From assembly GCA_037046615.1 (NCBI GenBank), contig JBAOHD010000018.1:124001-188000 (forward strand): 64,000 bases of DNA. The letters are read 5' to 3'. Position numbers and translations under genes: made by a program. Below the pieces are notes generated by a model that saw nothing but the letters and a program-made list of their open reading frames with translations, was not told the origin of the DNA and ran no database searches. Origin of the DNA: Phosphoribacter sp037046615. GTDB lineage: Bacteria > Actinomycetota > Actinomycetes > Actinomycetales > Dermatophilaceae. Shown in pieces: positions 46,810 to 58,532 of this stretch (its first letter is position 1; every line of letters starts with the position of its first letter).

Positions 46810-47433
46810 GTGGACATTGTCGTCACCGGCCGTCACCTGCAGATCTCGGATCGATTCCGTGAGCATCTCGACGATCGTCTGAGCAAGGTCGCACAGGTGG
46901 CACCCCACGTCGAGCGCGTCGAAGTCGTCGCGACCCATGATGGTGGAGCCCGCAACTCGGCGCGGGTGGAGTTCACCTGTCGTGACCGTGAGGCCGTGGT
47001 CCGCGCTGAGGCGAACAACGATGACAAGTACACCGCGGTCGACATCGCGCTCGAAAAGTTGATCGAACGTCTGCGTCGGGCAAAAGACCGGCGCCGCACG
47101 GCCATTCGTGGCCGGAGCGAAGGCGTCACGATGCCGCCGCCCGCCGCAGCACCCGCTGCCCGCGCAGTCCCCGTGACCGAGGACGCCCCCGAGGAGGCGC
47201 CCGCGCCGACGGGGCCTTTCGGTGCGGTGGGTGACTCGCCGATCGAGGTGCGCCAAAAGGTCCACCCGAGCGAGCCGATGTCGTTGGGAGAAGCCGTCAA
47301 GCGCATGGAGCTCGTGGGTCACGACTTCTACCTTTTCAACGACGCCGAGACCGGGAAGGCGAGCGTGGTCTACCGCCGTCGGGGATGGTCTTACGGAGTG
47401 ATCCACCTCGAGCCGGTCGGCGCCGACGGCTGA
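46810..47433 (+). CDS. hpf: Long-form ribosome hibernation promoting factor
   Basis: Binds ribosomes and drives inactive 100S dimers under stress. The GTG start follows AAGGAGG exactly 7 bases upstream. The N-domain has VDIVVTGRHLQISDRFREHL, VEFTCRDREAVVRAEA and DIALEKLIERLRRAKDRR. An Ala/Pro linker of about 50 residues precedes the C-terminal dimerisation domain (VRQKVHPSEPMSLGEAVKRM, FNDAETGKASVVYRRRGWSYG). Length 207. The 184-base upstream spacer shows no clear promoter boxes. Confidence 0.95.
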   Translation: MDIVVTGRHLQISDRFREHLDDRLSKVAQVAPHVERVEVVATHDGGARNSARVEFTCRDREAVVRAEANNDDKYTAVDIALEKLIERLRRAKDRRRTAIRGRSEGVTMPPPAAAPAARAVPVTEDAPEEAPAPTGPFGAVGDSPIEVRQKVHPSEPMSLGEAVKRMELVGHDFYLFNDAETGKASVVYRRRGWSYGVIHLEPVGADG

Positions 47434-47496
47434 GGCCCCGACGCGCCAACGGGCCCGGACTGTCTGCCTTTTCGATGGACATGACAAACTGCCCGG

Positions 47497-48198
47497 GTGA
47501 CGCTAGGTGAACCGCAGCGGGGGCAGGTGCCACCCATCCGAGTCCTGATCGCCGACGACCATGCACTCTTTCGCCGAGGGCTGCGCACCGTGCTGGAACT
47601 CGACGGAGACATCGAAGTCGTCGACGAAGCGAACGACGGGGGTGAGGCTCTCGACAAGGCCGAGAGCCTCATCCCTGACATCGTCCTCATGGACGTGCGG
47701 ATGCCCGGTCGTGGCGGCATCGAAGCGTGCCACGACATCAAGGCTCGGGTCCCCTCGGCACGCATCGTCATGCTGACGATGTCCGATGACGAGAACGACC
47801 TCTTCGATGCGGTGCGAGCCGGCGCCAACGGCTACGTTCTCAAGGACGTGCCCGGCGAAGAGATCGCGGCAGGGATTCGTGCCGTCTATGGCGGCGATTC
47901 CCTCATCAGCCCCTCGATGGCCTCGAAGCTCCTCGCCGAGTTCGCGCTCATGCGGCGCCGCACTCCACCGGCCGTCACTCCGACCCTGCCCAAACTGACC
48001 GACCGTGAGGTCGAGGTGCTCGGGCTGGTGGCCCGAGGCATGGGCAATCGCGAGATCGGCGCCGTGCTGTTCATCTCCGAAAACACCGTCAAAAACCACG
48101 TCCGCAACATCCTCGAAAAGCTCCAGATGCACACCCGCATGGAGGCCGCGATGTATGCCGTGAGCCAGCGGCTCATCACGCCGCCGACCGGAGGATGA
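47497..48198 (+). CDS. NarL/LuxR-family response regulator
   Basis: A two-domain regulator of up to 233 residues. The receiver is IRVLIADDHALFRRGLRTVL, IVLMDVRMPGRGGIEA (phospho-Asp) and VLKDVPGEEIAAGIRAV. The LuxR helix-turn-helix is LTDREVEVLGLVARGMGNREIG, then FISENTVKNHVRNILEKL. An internal GTG at 47527 behind a G-rich site is an equally good start. No kinase gene is adjacent, so it is an orphan here. It is coupled to the next gene by ATGA overlap. Confidence 0.9.
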   Translation: MTLGEPQRGQVPPIRVLIADDHALFRRGLRTVLELDGDIEVVDEANDGGEALDKAESLIPDIVLMDVRMPGRGGIEACHDIKARVPSARIVMLTMSDDENDLFDAVRAGANGYVLKDVPGEEIAAGIRAVYGGDSLISPSMASKLLAEFALMRRRTPPAVTPTLPKLTDREVEVLGLVARGMGNREIGAVLFISENTVKNHVRNILEKLQMHTRMEAAMYAVSQRLITPPTGG

Positions 48199-49415
48199 CC
48201 ACGCGCGTCGTCTCGCTCGCGCAGGCGCGTCGGATCGCCCTGGATGCCCAAGGCCTGACCCGTCCGCGCCCAGCGCCAGGCGGCGCGACCATGCGGCACC
48301 TGCGCCGGGTCATCGACACCGTCGGCGTGGTCCAGATCGACAGCGTCAACGTCCTCGTCCGCAGCCACTACCTCCCCTTCTTCTCGCGACTCGGTCCCTA
48401 TGACCGGTCGATGCTTGATCGAGCACGCGATCGCGCCCCGCGGCACCTCATCGAGTACTGGGCCCACGAGGCCGCGCTCGTGGCCCCCGCCACGTGGCCG
48501 CTGCTCGCCCATCGCATGGCCGCCGCCGAGACCGAAGCGTGGGGCGGCATCCAGCGCGTGCGAGAGGAGCATCCCGGGCTCGTCGAGGCCGTACTCGAAG
48601 TCGTCGAGCGGGCGGGTCCGATCACCGCGCGTGAAGCCGAGGCGCACCTGTCCCATGACCGCGGCGCCGTCGACGCTGAGCCCGAGTGGGGGTGGAACTG
48701 GTCGGCCGTCAAGCGTGCCCTGGAGTGGCTGTTCTGGAGCGGGACAGTGACCTCGGCCGGCCGCACGACATCCTTCGAGCGGCGGTATGCCGCGCTCGCC
48801 GCGGTCCTCCCTCATGACGTCCTCGCGGCCCGGTCGCGGTGGTGGGACGTCGCCGACCCGTCGCACGAGGCCGCCGCGATCGTCGAACTGACGCGCCTCG
48901 CCGCCCGCGCACACGGCGTGGGCACTCTCGTCTGCTTCGCCGACTACTTCCGGCTGCCACCTCGGCGGGTGCTCCCAGCCATCGAGACCCTCGTCGCAGC
49001 CGGTGAACTCGAACCTGTCACAGTCAGCGGATGGCGGCGCACGGCATACCTGCATCACGGAGCGGCGCGGTCCCGGTCCGTGCACGTCGAGGCCCTCGTG
49101 AGTCCATTCGACTCGGTCGTGTGGCAGCGGGCACGGACGGAGGCGCTCTTTGGCGTGCGCTTCCGGTTGGAGATCTACACACCTGCGGCCAAGCGAGTCC
49201 ACGGCTACTACGTCCTGCCGTTCTTCTTCGGAGACACCATCGTCTCCCGCGTCGATCTCAAGGCTGACCGAGCCTCAGGCAGACTCCTCGTCCGACAAGT
49301 CACGTGGGAGGAGCACTCCCCGGACGCTGCCCGCGCCGCACTCGATGGCGAGCTCTTGGCGATGGCGGAGTGGCTCGGACTCGCCGAGGTCATCCCAGGG
49401 CCCGACACTCGGTGA
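48195..49415 (+). CDS. Winged-helix YcaQ/AlkZ-like DNA glycosylase-family protein
   Basis: A 406-residue member of the HTH_42 family, which includes AlkZ and YcaQ glycosylases that unhook interstrand crosslinks. The N-terminal LAQARRIALDAQGL and VGVVQIDSVNVLVRSHYLPFFSRLG are diagnostic. The middle has EYWAHEAALVAPATWPLLAHRM. The QxD-type catalytic pair of the family is seen as VQIDSVN near residue 47. The C-terminal FDSVVWQRARTEALFGVRFRLEIYTP is also typical. It overlaps both neighbours by 4 bases. Confidence 0.87.
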   Translation: MTTRVVSLAQARRIALDAQGLTRPRPAPGGATMRHLRRVIDTVGVVQIDSVNVLVRSHYLPFFSRLGPYDRSMLDRARDRAPRHLIEYWAHEAALVAPATWPLLAHRMAAAETEAWGGIQRVREEHPGLVEAVLEVVERAGPITAREAEAHLSHDRGAVDAEPEWGWNWSAVKRALEWLFWSGTVTSAGRTTSFERRYAALAAVLPHDVLAARSRWWDVADPSHEAAAIVELTRLAARAHGVGTLVCFADYFRLPPRRVLPAIETLVAAGELEPVTVSGWRRTAYLHHGAARSRSVHVEALVSPFDSVVWQRARTEALFGVRFRLEIYTPAAKRVHGYYVLPFFFGDTIVSRVDLKADRASGRLLVRQVTWEEHSPDAARAALDGELLAMAEWLGLAEVIPGPDTR

Positions 49416-50764
49416 GCCCGACCACCCGCGTCCATTACCCTGCCGCAATGGCCGCACCCGGCACCCTTCCCGCGCCCCGCGCCGGCATCCACCGCGCATG
49501 GTGGGTGGCTTTCGCCGTCGTCAGCGCCCTCGTGGCTGCCGCGGGATTTCGCTCCTCAACCGGTGCTCTCCTCGAGCCACTCGAAGCCGAGTTCGGCTGG
49601 AGTCGAGCGACGACCTCCGGAGCCGTCACCGCCAACCTCGTCCTCTACGGCCTGACCGCTCCCTTCGCCGCCGCACTCATGGAGAGGTTCGGCCTGCGGC
49701 GGGTCATGACTGTCGCGCTCGTGCTCATCAGCGCCGGGGCGGGCCTCACCCTCGTCATGACCGAGGCCTGGCAACTCTGGCTGCTGTGGGGCCTGTGCGT
49801 CGGCATCGGCACCGGCTCCATGGCTCTCGTGCTCGGCTCGGTCGTCGCGAACCGGTGGTTCGCCACCCGTCGCGGCCTTGTCACCGGCGTGTTCTCGGCG
49901 GCCTCCTCGACGGGGCAGCTGATCTTCCTGCCGGCGATCGCCGCGCTCGCCACCGGACCGGGATGGCGGTATGCCGCGATCCTCACCGCCGTCGCCGCCC
50001 TCCTGCTCGTGCCGGTCGTCCTCGTCGTCATCCGCGACTGGCCCGCCGATGTCGGACTGGCGCCCTACGGCGCAACTGGGGCGGACGGACTGGCCGCTCT
50101 CGCGTCGTCGTCCGGACCGAGCCGCTCCGCGAGCGACGTGGCGCGTGGCGCCGTCGCCGTCCTCGTCGAGGCCGCCCGGACCCGGGCCTTCTGGGTGCTC
50201 GCCGGCACCTTCTTCGTCTGCGGGTGGTCGACCAACGGGCTCGTGGGCACCCATTTCATCCCGGCCGCCCACGACCACGGGATGCCTCACACGACCGCCG
50301 CCAACCTGCTGGCCTTCATCGGGGTCCTTGACATCATCGGCACGATCGCCTCCGGGTGGCTCACGGACCGCGTCGACCCGAGGCTGCTCCTCGCGGCCTA
50401 CTACTTCCTCCGCGGCCTCTCGCTCCTCGTCGTGCCGAGCGTCCTCGGTCCAGACCTCCAGCCCAACCTCCTGCTCTTCGTCATCTTCTACGGCCTGGAC
50501 TGGGTGGCCACGGTCCCGCCGACGATGGCGTTGTGCCGCACCCATTTCGGCCTCGAACGCTCCAGCGTCGTCTTCGGTTGGGTCTTCGCCTCGCACATGG
50601 TCGGAGCGGGGATCGCCGCGACCTATGCCGGGTGGATCCGTCAGACGTATGGCGACTACGAGGCGGCCTGGCTCACGGCCGGTGGGCTGTGCGTCCTGGC
50701 GGCAGCCGCCTGCCTCACGATCCGGCGCGAGATGCGAGCAGTTCGAAATGCCGCAGGTCGGTGA
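49412..50764 (+). CDS. Major facilitator superfamily transporter
   Basis: About 450 residues and 12 predicted helices. The cytoplasmic loop after helix 2 reads ALMERFGLRRVMT, a form of the MFS signature. WGLCVGIGTGSMALVLGSVVANRWF is typical of the monocarboxylate/oxalate-formate antiporter-like group, with a matching ASGWLTDRVDPRLLL loop between helices 8 and 9. A central charged loop of about 40 residues separates the halves. The GTG at 49412 overlaps the YcaQ stop; ATG 49448 is an alternative. Substrate not predictable. Confidence 0.88.
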   Translation: MSPTTRVHYPAAMAAPGTLPAPRAGIHRAWWVAFAVVSALVAAAGFRSSTGALLEPLEAEFGWSRATTSGAVTANLVLYGLTAPFAAALMERFGLRRVMTVALVLISAGAGLTLVMTEAWQLWLLWGLCVGIGTGSMALVLGSVVANRWFATRRGLVTGVFSAASSTGQLIFLPAIAALATGPGWRYAAILTAVAALLLVPVVLVVIRDWPADVGLAPYGATGADGLAALASSSGPSRSASDVARGAVAVLVEAARTRAFWVLAGTFFVCGWSTNGLVGTHFIPAAHDHGMPHTTAANLLAFIGVLDIIGTIASGWLTDRVDPRLLLAAYYFLRGLSLLVVPSVLGPDLQPNLLLFVIFYGLDWVATVPPTMALCRTHFGLERSSVVFGWVFASHMVGAGIAATYAGWIRQTYGDYEAAWLTAGGLCVLAAAACLTIRREMRAVRNAAGR

Positions 50765-52430
50765 GCTGTCCGTCCACACGGCGGGCAGCGGCGTGGGCAA
50801 CCCCGGTCTCAGTGAAGCCCGCCCGCCGGAGGATCGCGTGCGACGGCTCGTTGTCGGCGGTTGTCGTCGCGTGCAGCCGGGTCAACCCGAGACCCCCATC
50901 AGCACTCGCACGGAACGCGTGCGCGATGACCGTGGGGAGCGCTTCGCCGACGAAGCCGTGCCCCCGCGCCGACGGATACAGCAGGTAGCCGAGCTCGCCG
51001 TCGAAGCGCTCGGCCTCCGGTCCGAAGCCGAAGACGCAGACATACCCCAAGGCCCGGTCCGTATGCCGCTCCGCCAGACACCACTCGGCGTTTTCACCGT
51101 CGAGGTCGCGCTGCCATCTCCCCACGAGCCACCGCTCGAAGTCCTCATGGGGCGGGAGCGCTCGGGCGGGGACGGCGCGTCGAGCCCGCTCGTCAGGTGC
51201 GTCGGATGCGCGCGGGCCGTCGTCACGGCGCCATGGCCGCAGCCTCAGTCGTTCGGTCGTCATGACGGGGATCAGCCCGCCCGCCAGGGTCGTCGCCGCC
51301 CTCTGCCGCTGTGCCCCGTCCGCCCAGGCGGCTCTGGTCAGCGCGAGGAGGTGTTCGTCGCGGACGTGTCCACCGCCGGTGACTGACGCCTGGGTCAGGA
51401 TCGCCTCCCGACGCAGGCCCACGGCATACAGGCTCCGTTGCGAGGCGAGGTTGCCGTCAATCACTCTGGCCTCGACCCGCGTGAGGCCCAGGCCTCCCTC
51501 GTCCAGCGGCGTCATCGCATGATCGACGACGATCGAGAGTGCGCCCAGTGCTCGCCCGGCACCTCGTGCGTGCGGGTGGAGCCATAACCCGAGGCGACCG
51601 CGGTGGTCCACGCCAGAGGGGTCCAGGCCCGCGAGCTGAATATGGCCCAGGGGCCGATCCGTCTCGGGGTCGGCGATGCACCAAGAGATGGCGGTGCCGG
51701 CGATCATGCGCTCCTGTCGGTCAATCAGCCAGTCGGCGAAGTCCTCGGGCCCCGGCACCACCCCGGGATTGAACTCTCGAGCAAGGAAATCAGGGGGTTC
51801 GGTTGGGGCGTCGTCGATCCGCCAGGGCCGCAGAAGAACGGCTGCCCGCAGCGTCGGGGGAGTGCGCCAGACCCATTGCGGGCGGAGGGCACCGTGAGGC
51901 CCGAGAGCAGAGTGCCACTCGTCGCACGGCATACCCGTGTGGTCCAGCGCGCCAGCGGTGACGACGGTCGGACGTCCGAAACCGCACGCCCAGGCCACCC
52001 TGAGGGACGCTGCATTGCCACGACGGGCACGCCAGCGGATCGTCTCTGCACCCGCCGATCGGGCGTGGGCGACCACGAGCCGCACGGCGGCGCTCATGAG
52101 GCCCTTGCCGCGAGCGCGCGGGTGGAGCCCGAAGCCGACCTCGCCGCGGTGGGCCGACCGATCCCGCAAGCTCACCGTGCCACAGAATGCGCCGCTGTCG
52201 TCCGCGATCGCCCAACTCCGCTTCCCGTCCGGGTCCGCCCACTCAAGCGCGACCGAATCGAGGTAGGCCCGCGCCTCCGGCAGTCCGTAGGGCCGGGGGA
52301 GGGGGAGCCAGCGGGTCGACTCGGGGTCGCGGCACTGCTCGACGATCGCCGTCAGGTCCGAGTCACCGAGGGGGCGCAGCGTCACGACCCCGTCGGTCAG
52401 GGTCGGCACCCGGTCCGCTCGTTCGCTCAC
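50715..52430 (-). CDS. Triple GNAT-domain acetyltransferase
   Basis: A 571-residue protein with three consecutive RimJ/RimL-like GNAT domains. Domain 1: VVTLRPLGDSDLTAIVEQ with GEVGFGLHPRARGKGLMSAA. Domain 2: AVLLRPWRIDDAPTEPPDF with LGLWLHPHARGAGRALGAL. Domain 3: RLRLRPWRRDDGPRASDAP with GELGYLLYPSARGHGFVGEA. Each has the acetyl-CoA loop (Q/R-x-x-G-x-G/A-like). The GTG at 52430 is chosen because it precedes the first domain directly; the frame stays open upstream only as antisense of secA. Its 3' end overlaps the MFS gene end by 50 bases. Targets unknown. Confidence 0.88.
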   Translation of the reverse strand: MSERADRVPTLTDGVVTLRPLGDSDLTAIVEQCRDPESTRWLPLPRPYGLPEARAYLDSVALEWADPDGKRSWAIADDSGAFCGTVSLRDRSAHRGEVGFGLHPRARGKGLMSAAVRLVVAHARSAGAETIRWRARRGNAASLRVAWACGFGRPTVVTAGALDHTGMPCDEWHSALGPHGALRPQWVWRTPPTLRAAVLLRPWRIDDAPTEPPDFLAREFNPGVVPGPEDFADWLIDRQERMIAGTAISWCIADPETDRPLGHIQLAGLDPSGVDHRGRLGLWLHPHARGAGRALGALSIVVDHAMTPLDEGGLGLTRVEARVIDGNLASQRSLYAVGLRREAILTQASVTGGGHVRDEHLLALTRAAWADGAQRQRAATTLAGGLIPVMTTERLRLRPWRRDDGPRASDAPDERARRAVPARALPPHEDFERWLVGRWQRDLDGENAEWCLAERHTDRALGYVCVFGFGPEAERFDGELGYLLYPSARGHGFVGEALPTVIAHAFRASADGGLGLTRLHATTTADNEPSHAILRRAGFTETGVAHAAARRVDGQLTDLRHFELLASRAGS

Positions 52431-52607
52431 GCCAACCAGCCTCGCAGAGCCACCGGCATACCGGAACTCTCGCGCCCGCCCACGGCGTTCGGTCGGGTGA
52501 GCGTGCCCAACTCGACTACCCTGGCCGGTGGTGTCCGTGCTGCGCGCGGTGCTCGGTGTCTGGTCCCCTTTCAGCCGGGGGAGTCGTCGTCCCACAAGGA
52601 GCTGTCC

Positions 52608-55484
<2,877 letters not shown>

Positions 55485-55488
55485 TCGG

Positions 55489-55998
55489 TCACCCGACCTG
55501 CAGCACCGTCACCACCCATCGACGCTCGATGCCTTCGACGCGCAGGGCCATCGCGCGCACGCGGTCGTGATGGACGACAACCGCCGCGGCTTCGACGACC
55601 CCGTCGGCGGGCTCCTGGATCCGGACCCGGCGCACCTGGGCCGGGCGATGGCTCGCCTTGGGGCGCCGAGCTGCGATGACAGACCGACGACACAGCGCGG
55701 CATACACCTCAGGTGAGGTCCATCGGCTGACCTGCTGGGGCGGTCGCAACCCAGCCATGACCTCGACGTATGCCTGGGCGAGCTGTCGCACGATGGGCTC
55801 GGGGTCGGGCAGGTCTCGGCGGGGCGTGGGGCGGGGGCCGTCCTCGTCCTCGGGCGTCCGGCGGCGGAAGTCGAGCGCAAGGCTGTCCTGGATGTAGGGG
55901 CTCGGACGAGCATCGGTGACGAGATCGTCCGGTGAGATGACCGGGGGGCGCCGGTCGAGCAGGCGCACGAGGCGCAGCGGGGCGGGAGCTGTCGTCAT
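55489..55998 (-). CDS. Rv3235/DUF6459 family protein
   Basis: A 169-residue protein. The conserved core has EPIVRQLAQAYVEVMAGLRPPQQVSRW, then SPEVYAALCRRSVIAARR and AAAVVVHHDRVRAMALRVEGI, matching the actinobacterial family located beside secA. The Arg/Pro-rich N-terminus is variable. The ATG start overlaps the LysM gene stop by 4 bases. Function unknown. Confidence 0.82.
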   Translation of the reverse strand: MTTAPAPLRLVRLLDRRPPVISPDDLVTDARPSPYIQDSLALDFRRRTPEDEDGPRPTPRRDLPDPEPIVRQLAQAYVEVMAGLRPPQQVSRWTSPEVYAALCRRSVIAARRPKASHRPAQVRRVRIQEPADGVVEAAAVVVHHDRVRAMALRVEGIERRWVVTVLQVG

Positions 55999-56732
55999 CG
56001 TGCCACCTCCGCCGGTGCCTGGAGTTGCTGGCCAACCTCGAGCCGGTCGGGGTCGGGGCCGATCGTCGCGCGGTTGGCGGCATACCACTGCTGCCACCGG
56101 GCGGCGATTTGAGCGACGGTGGCGCCAGTCGGCAGTTCGCGAGCGGCGATATGCCAGAGGGAGTCGCCGCGCCGGACAACGTAGGAGCCTGAGAAGACGC
56201 TCGTCGACGCCGGCTTTCCGACGGGAACGAAGTGAGGGTCGAGCGGTCCGGGGGAGTCGACCGCGAGGAACCGCGGATCGAGGTCGGGCAGGGCGCGGGT
56301 GGCGAGAGTATGCCGCGCCGCCAGGACCCCCATCCCGCCGCTGTCCCCGGGGCTGGCGACCGCAAGGCCGGGTGCACTCGCGACCAGGGCGCCGCCGAGG
56401 ACGACACCGACAAGGCGCCGGATCGTCGGCGGAGCGATGCGTTCGGAGACGCGGTGCGCGACTTCCCCGACCGCTCCGGGGAGGGCGGCGAGGAACGAAA
56501 CCGTGGTGCTGACGCCGAGCCACGCCGCGATGAGGGTAGCGAGGGCAGCAGCAGTCACCGCGAGGATGTCTTCCGCCGCTGGTGCAGCCGGCCCGATGAG
56601 GCCGTGCCAGCCATCCACGGTCATTGTCCCCAGCGCCCAGGTCAGGCTTGCCGCCAGCGTCGCGCCGAGGGCGGCTCCGGTGCAGCTTCTCGTGATCGTC
56701 GGTCGACGAGTGGCGTGGACGTTGACCTTCAT
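55995..56732 (-). CDS. LysM-domain membrane protein
   Basis: A 245-residue protein with two or three N-terminal hydrophobic helices (about residues 15-35, 52-85 and 105-125), an extracytoplasmic Pro-rich linker and a C-terminal LysM domain (SYVVRRGDSLWHIAARELPTG to LEVGQQLQAP). LysM binds peptidoglycan, so it probably ties the membrane to the wall. The ATG at 56732 is preferred; an upstream ATG (56750) adds six residues. Coupled to the Rv3235-type gene. Confidence 0.87.
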   Translation of the reverse strand: MKVNVHATRRPTITRSCTGAALGATLAASLTWALGTMTVDGWHGLIGPAAPAAEDILAVTAAALATLIAAWLGVSTTVSFLAALPGAVGEVAHRVSERIAPPTIRRLVGVVLGGALVASAPGLAVASPGDSGGMGVLAARHTLATRALPDLDPRFLAVDSPGPLDPHFVPVGKPASTSVFSGSYVVRRGDSLWHIAARELPTGATVAQIAARWQQWYAANRATIGPDPDRLEVGQQLQAPAEVAR

Positions 56733-56866
56733 CGGTGACCCTTCATGCATGTGTTTGCTTCTGTTAGATGAGTTTGACGCGGTTTAGATGAGATTGTCAA
56801 GGGAGGGGGTGGCGGTGGCTACGATGGATTCGGTCAGGCGTGGCCGGATACACACAGGGGGAAGAC

Positions 56867-57415
56867 ATGCGGTGGGACCGGCTCTTCGCAGACATCGAGG
56901 CCCAACTCTCAGCCGAGGGTGAGGCAGAACTTGGCGGGGAGATCGCCGACCGGACCCGCCGTGAGCGCGCCCTCGTCGGACTCCACGAACGGCTGCTCGC
57001 CGCCACCGGGCGGGCAGGGATCTCCGTCCAGGCCGCCGGCCTCGGCGTCGTTCAGGGGCACGTCGCCGACGTGGGTGCTGATTGGCTGCTCATGCGCGCG
57101 TCTGCCGACCGCGAGCACCTCGTGCCCTTCACAGCGATGACCTGGGTGAGCGGCTTGGGTGGTCGGATTGCTCCACCATCAGCGGTGGCGCGGAGTTTCG
57201 CGATCGGTGCCGCGCTGCGGGGGCTCAGTCGAGACCGTTCGTCGGTGACGGTGGTCACCCGCGACGGTGGGCGGCATACCGGGACGATCGACGGGGTAGG
57301 CGCCGACGCACTGGACCTGGCCGTCCACGCCGCAGACGTGCCCAGGCGCCCAGAACATGTCCTTGATGTGCGGACAGTGCCTTTCGGGGCGATCGGCGCC
57401 GTGATCCGGACCTAG
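56867..57415 (+). CDS. Conserved hypothetical protein with two Sm-like strand repeats
   Basis: A 182-residue soluble protein. It begins MRWDRLFADIEAQLSAEGEAEL behind an AGGGGGA site. Two similar segments stand out: VQGHVADVGADWLLMRA and HTGTIDGVGADALDLAVH. Both follow a GxVxxVGADxLxL pattern like the first strands of Sm-fold barrels. I do not recognise a characterised family. The gene lies between the LysM and HTH genes and transcribes toward the latter. Confidence 0.75.
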   Translation: MRWDRLFADIEAQLSAEGEAELGGEIADRTRRERALVGLHERLLAATGRAGISVQAAGLGVVQGHVADVGADWLLMRASADREHLVPFTAMTWVSGLGGRIAPPSAVARSFAIGAALRGLSRDRSSVTVVTRDGGRHTGTIDGVGADALDLAVHAADVPRRPEHVLDVRTVPFGAIGAVIRT

Positions 57416-57449
57416 TCAGCGTGCGGGCCGTGCCGACAGCTGCCGTGTC

Positions 57450-57467
57450 GGGCGACCTGTGTCGCCC
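57450..57467. terminator. Hairpin between convergent genes
   Basis: gggcgac-ctgt-gtcgccc, a perfect 7-bp stem with a 4-base loop, in the 59-base space between two convergent stops. Confidence 0.5.
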
Positions 57468-57474
57468 GCGCCGT

Positions 57475-57714
57475 CTAGTCGGTCTCGAGGTCCTCGAGCT
57501 TACCCCCGAGGGGGTTTGACGACACGAATTCCCTTGTCTGAGCGTACATTCGCGCGATGTAGGACTCGAGCTGTTCGGACTCCACCCGCCATTGGCCCCG
57601 TCCGCCGATCTTGATGGCGGGGAGATCTCCGGAGCGGACCAAGGCATACGCCTGCGCAGCCGAGATGTTGAGGACCTCGGCGACATCGGCGAGCGGGAGG
57701 AAACGCGGGGGCAT
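57475..57714 (-). CDS. Small helix-turn-helix (MerR/excisionase-like) protein
   Basis: A 79-residue DNA-binding protein. It starts MPPRFLPLADVAEVLNISAAQ, then AYALVRSGDLPAIKIGGRGQWRVESEQLESYIARMY. This winged HTH fold of the BldC/excisionase type is common in actinobacteria. A longer in-frame start exists but would add unrelated Arg-rich sequence. It is divergent from the SAF-domain gene by 122 bases and may control it. Confidence 0.85.
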   Translation of the reverse strand: MPPRFLPLADVAEVLNISAAQAYALVRSGDLPAIKIGGRGQWRVESEQLESYIARMYAQTREFVSSNPLGGKLEDLETD

Positions 57715-57836
57715 AGGGCGAGTTTCCCACACCCCCTCGACGCGAGGACGATCCATCCACAGCCGGGCGCGAGCGAGGTGCGCGTGTTGTCCACAGCGAG
57801 CACCATTCCGTGTGGCACGGCGACCAGGACGCCGCC

Positions 57837-58532
57837 ATGATGGCAACCGTGACTACACCAGGGGGTGCAGCCGCGGTCGCCCGACCCGTGGCCACCAGGA
57901 TGCAACGACCGTCGTGGCGCGACAGCAGAGTCCTCGTGGGGCTCCTCCTCGTGTTGAGCGCGACCGCGCTCGGCGCCAAGGTCATCGCCAGTGCCGACGA
58001 CCGGGTGCCGATGTTTGTGGCGAGCGCGGGTCTGAAGCCGGGAGACCGGATCAGGCCCGAGACCGTCCGTCGCGTCGACGTCCTCCTCGGCGACGGACTC
58101 GCCGGCTATCTCTCCGCGGCGTCCGCTCTGCCCCCTGATCTGCTCGCGCTGCGTGAGGTGAGGGCCGGCGAGCTCGTGCCGACCTCAGCGGTGGGCTCAC
58201 TGCAGGACGTGGCAGTGCAACCGGTCTCCGTGCGCGTGGACGCCACCTCAGCCGGTGCTCTCGTCGCTGGGTCCGTCGTCGACGTATGGGTGAGCCGGCG
58301 CGACGGCGCGACGACCCAGGAGAAATACCTCGAAGCCGCCGTGCTGCTCCGTGCCGTCACGGTGTCGCGAGTCCCACCCCCGCAAGGGGGCTTCGGAGCC
58401 ACCGCCGCGACGGCCTCGGTCCAACTTCTCGTCGCGTCCGGAGACGTCCAGAAACTCATCACCGCGCAGGACGATCAAGCGCGGATCACGCTCGTGCCCG
58501 TCCCGGGTTCGCTTCGGGCGACGGGATCATGA
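57837..58532 (+). CDS. SAF-domain protein (CpaB/RcpC-like)
   Basis: A 231-residue protein with one membrane helix (SRVLVGLLLVLSATALGAKV). An outside SAF domain follows: MFVASAGLKPGDRIRPETV and LREVRAGELVPTSAVG, then SVRVDATSAGALVAGSVVDVWV. CpaB homologues belong to Flp/Tad pilus assembly, but no pilin or secretion ATPase gene is visible here. The start is ATG 57837 or 57840. The stop overlaps the next gene by ATGA. Confidence 0.83.
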   Translation: MMATVTTPGGAAAVARPVATRMQRPSWRDSRVLVGLLLVLSATALGAKVIASADDRVPMFVASAGLKPGDRIRPETVRRVDVLLGDGLAGYLSAASALPPDLLALREVRAGELVPTSAVGSLQDVAVQPVSVRVDATSAGALVAGSVVDVWVSRRDGATTQEKYLEAAVLLRAVTVSRVPPPQGGFGATAATASVQLLVASGDVQKLITAQDDQARITLVPVPGSLRATGS

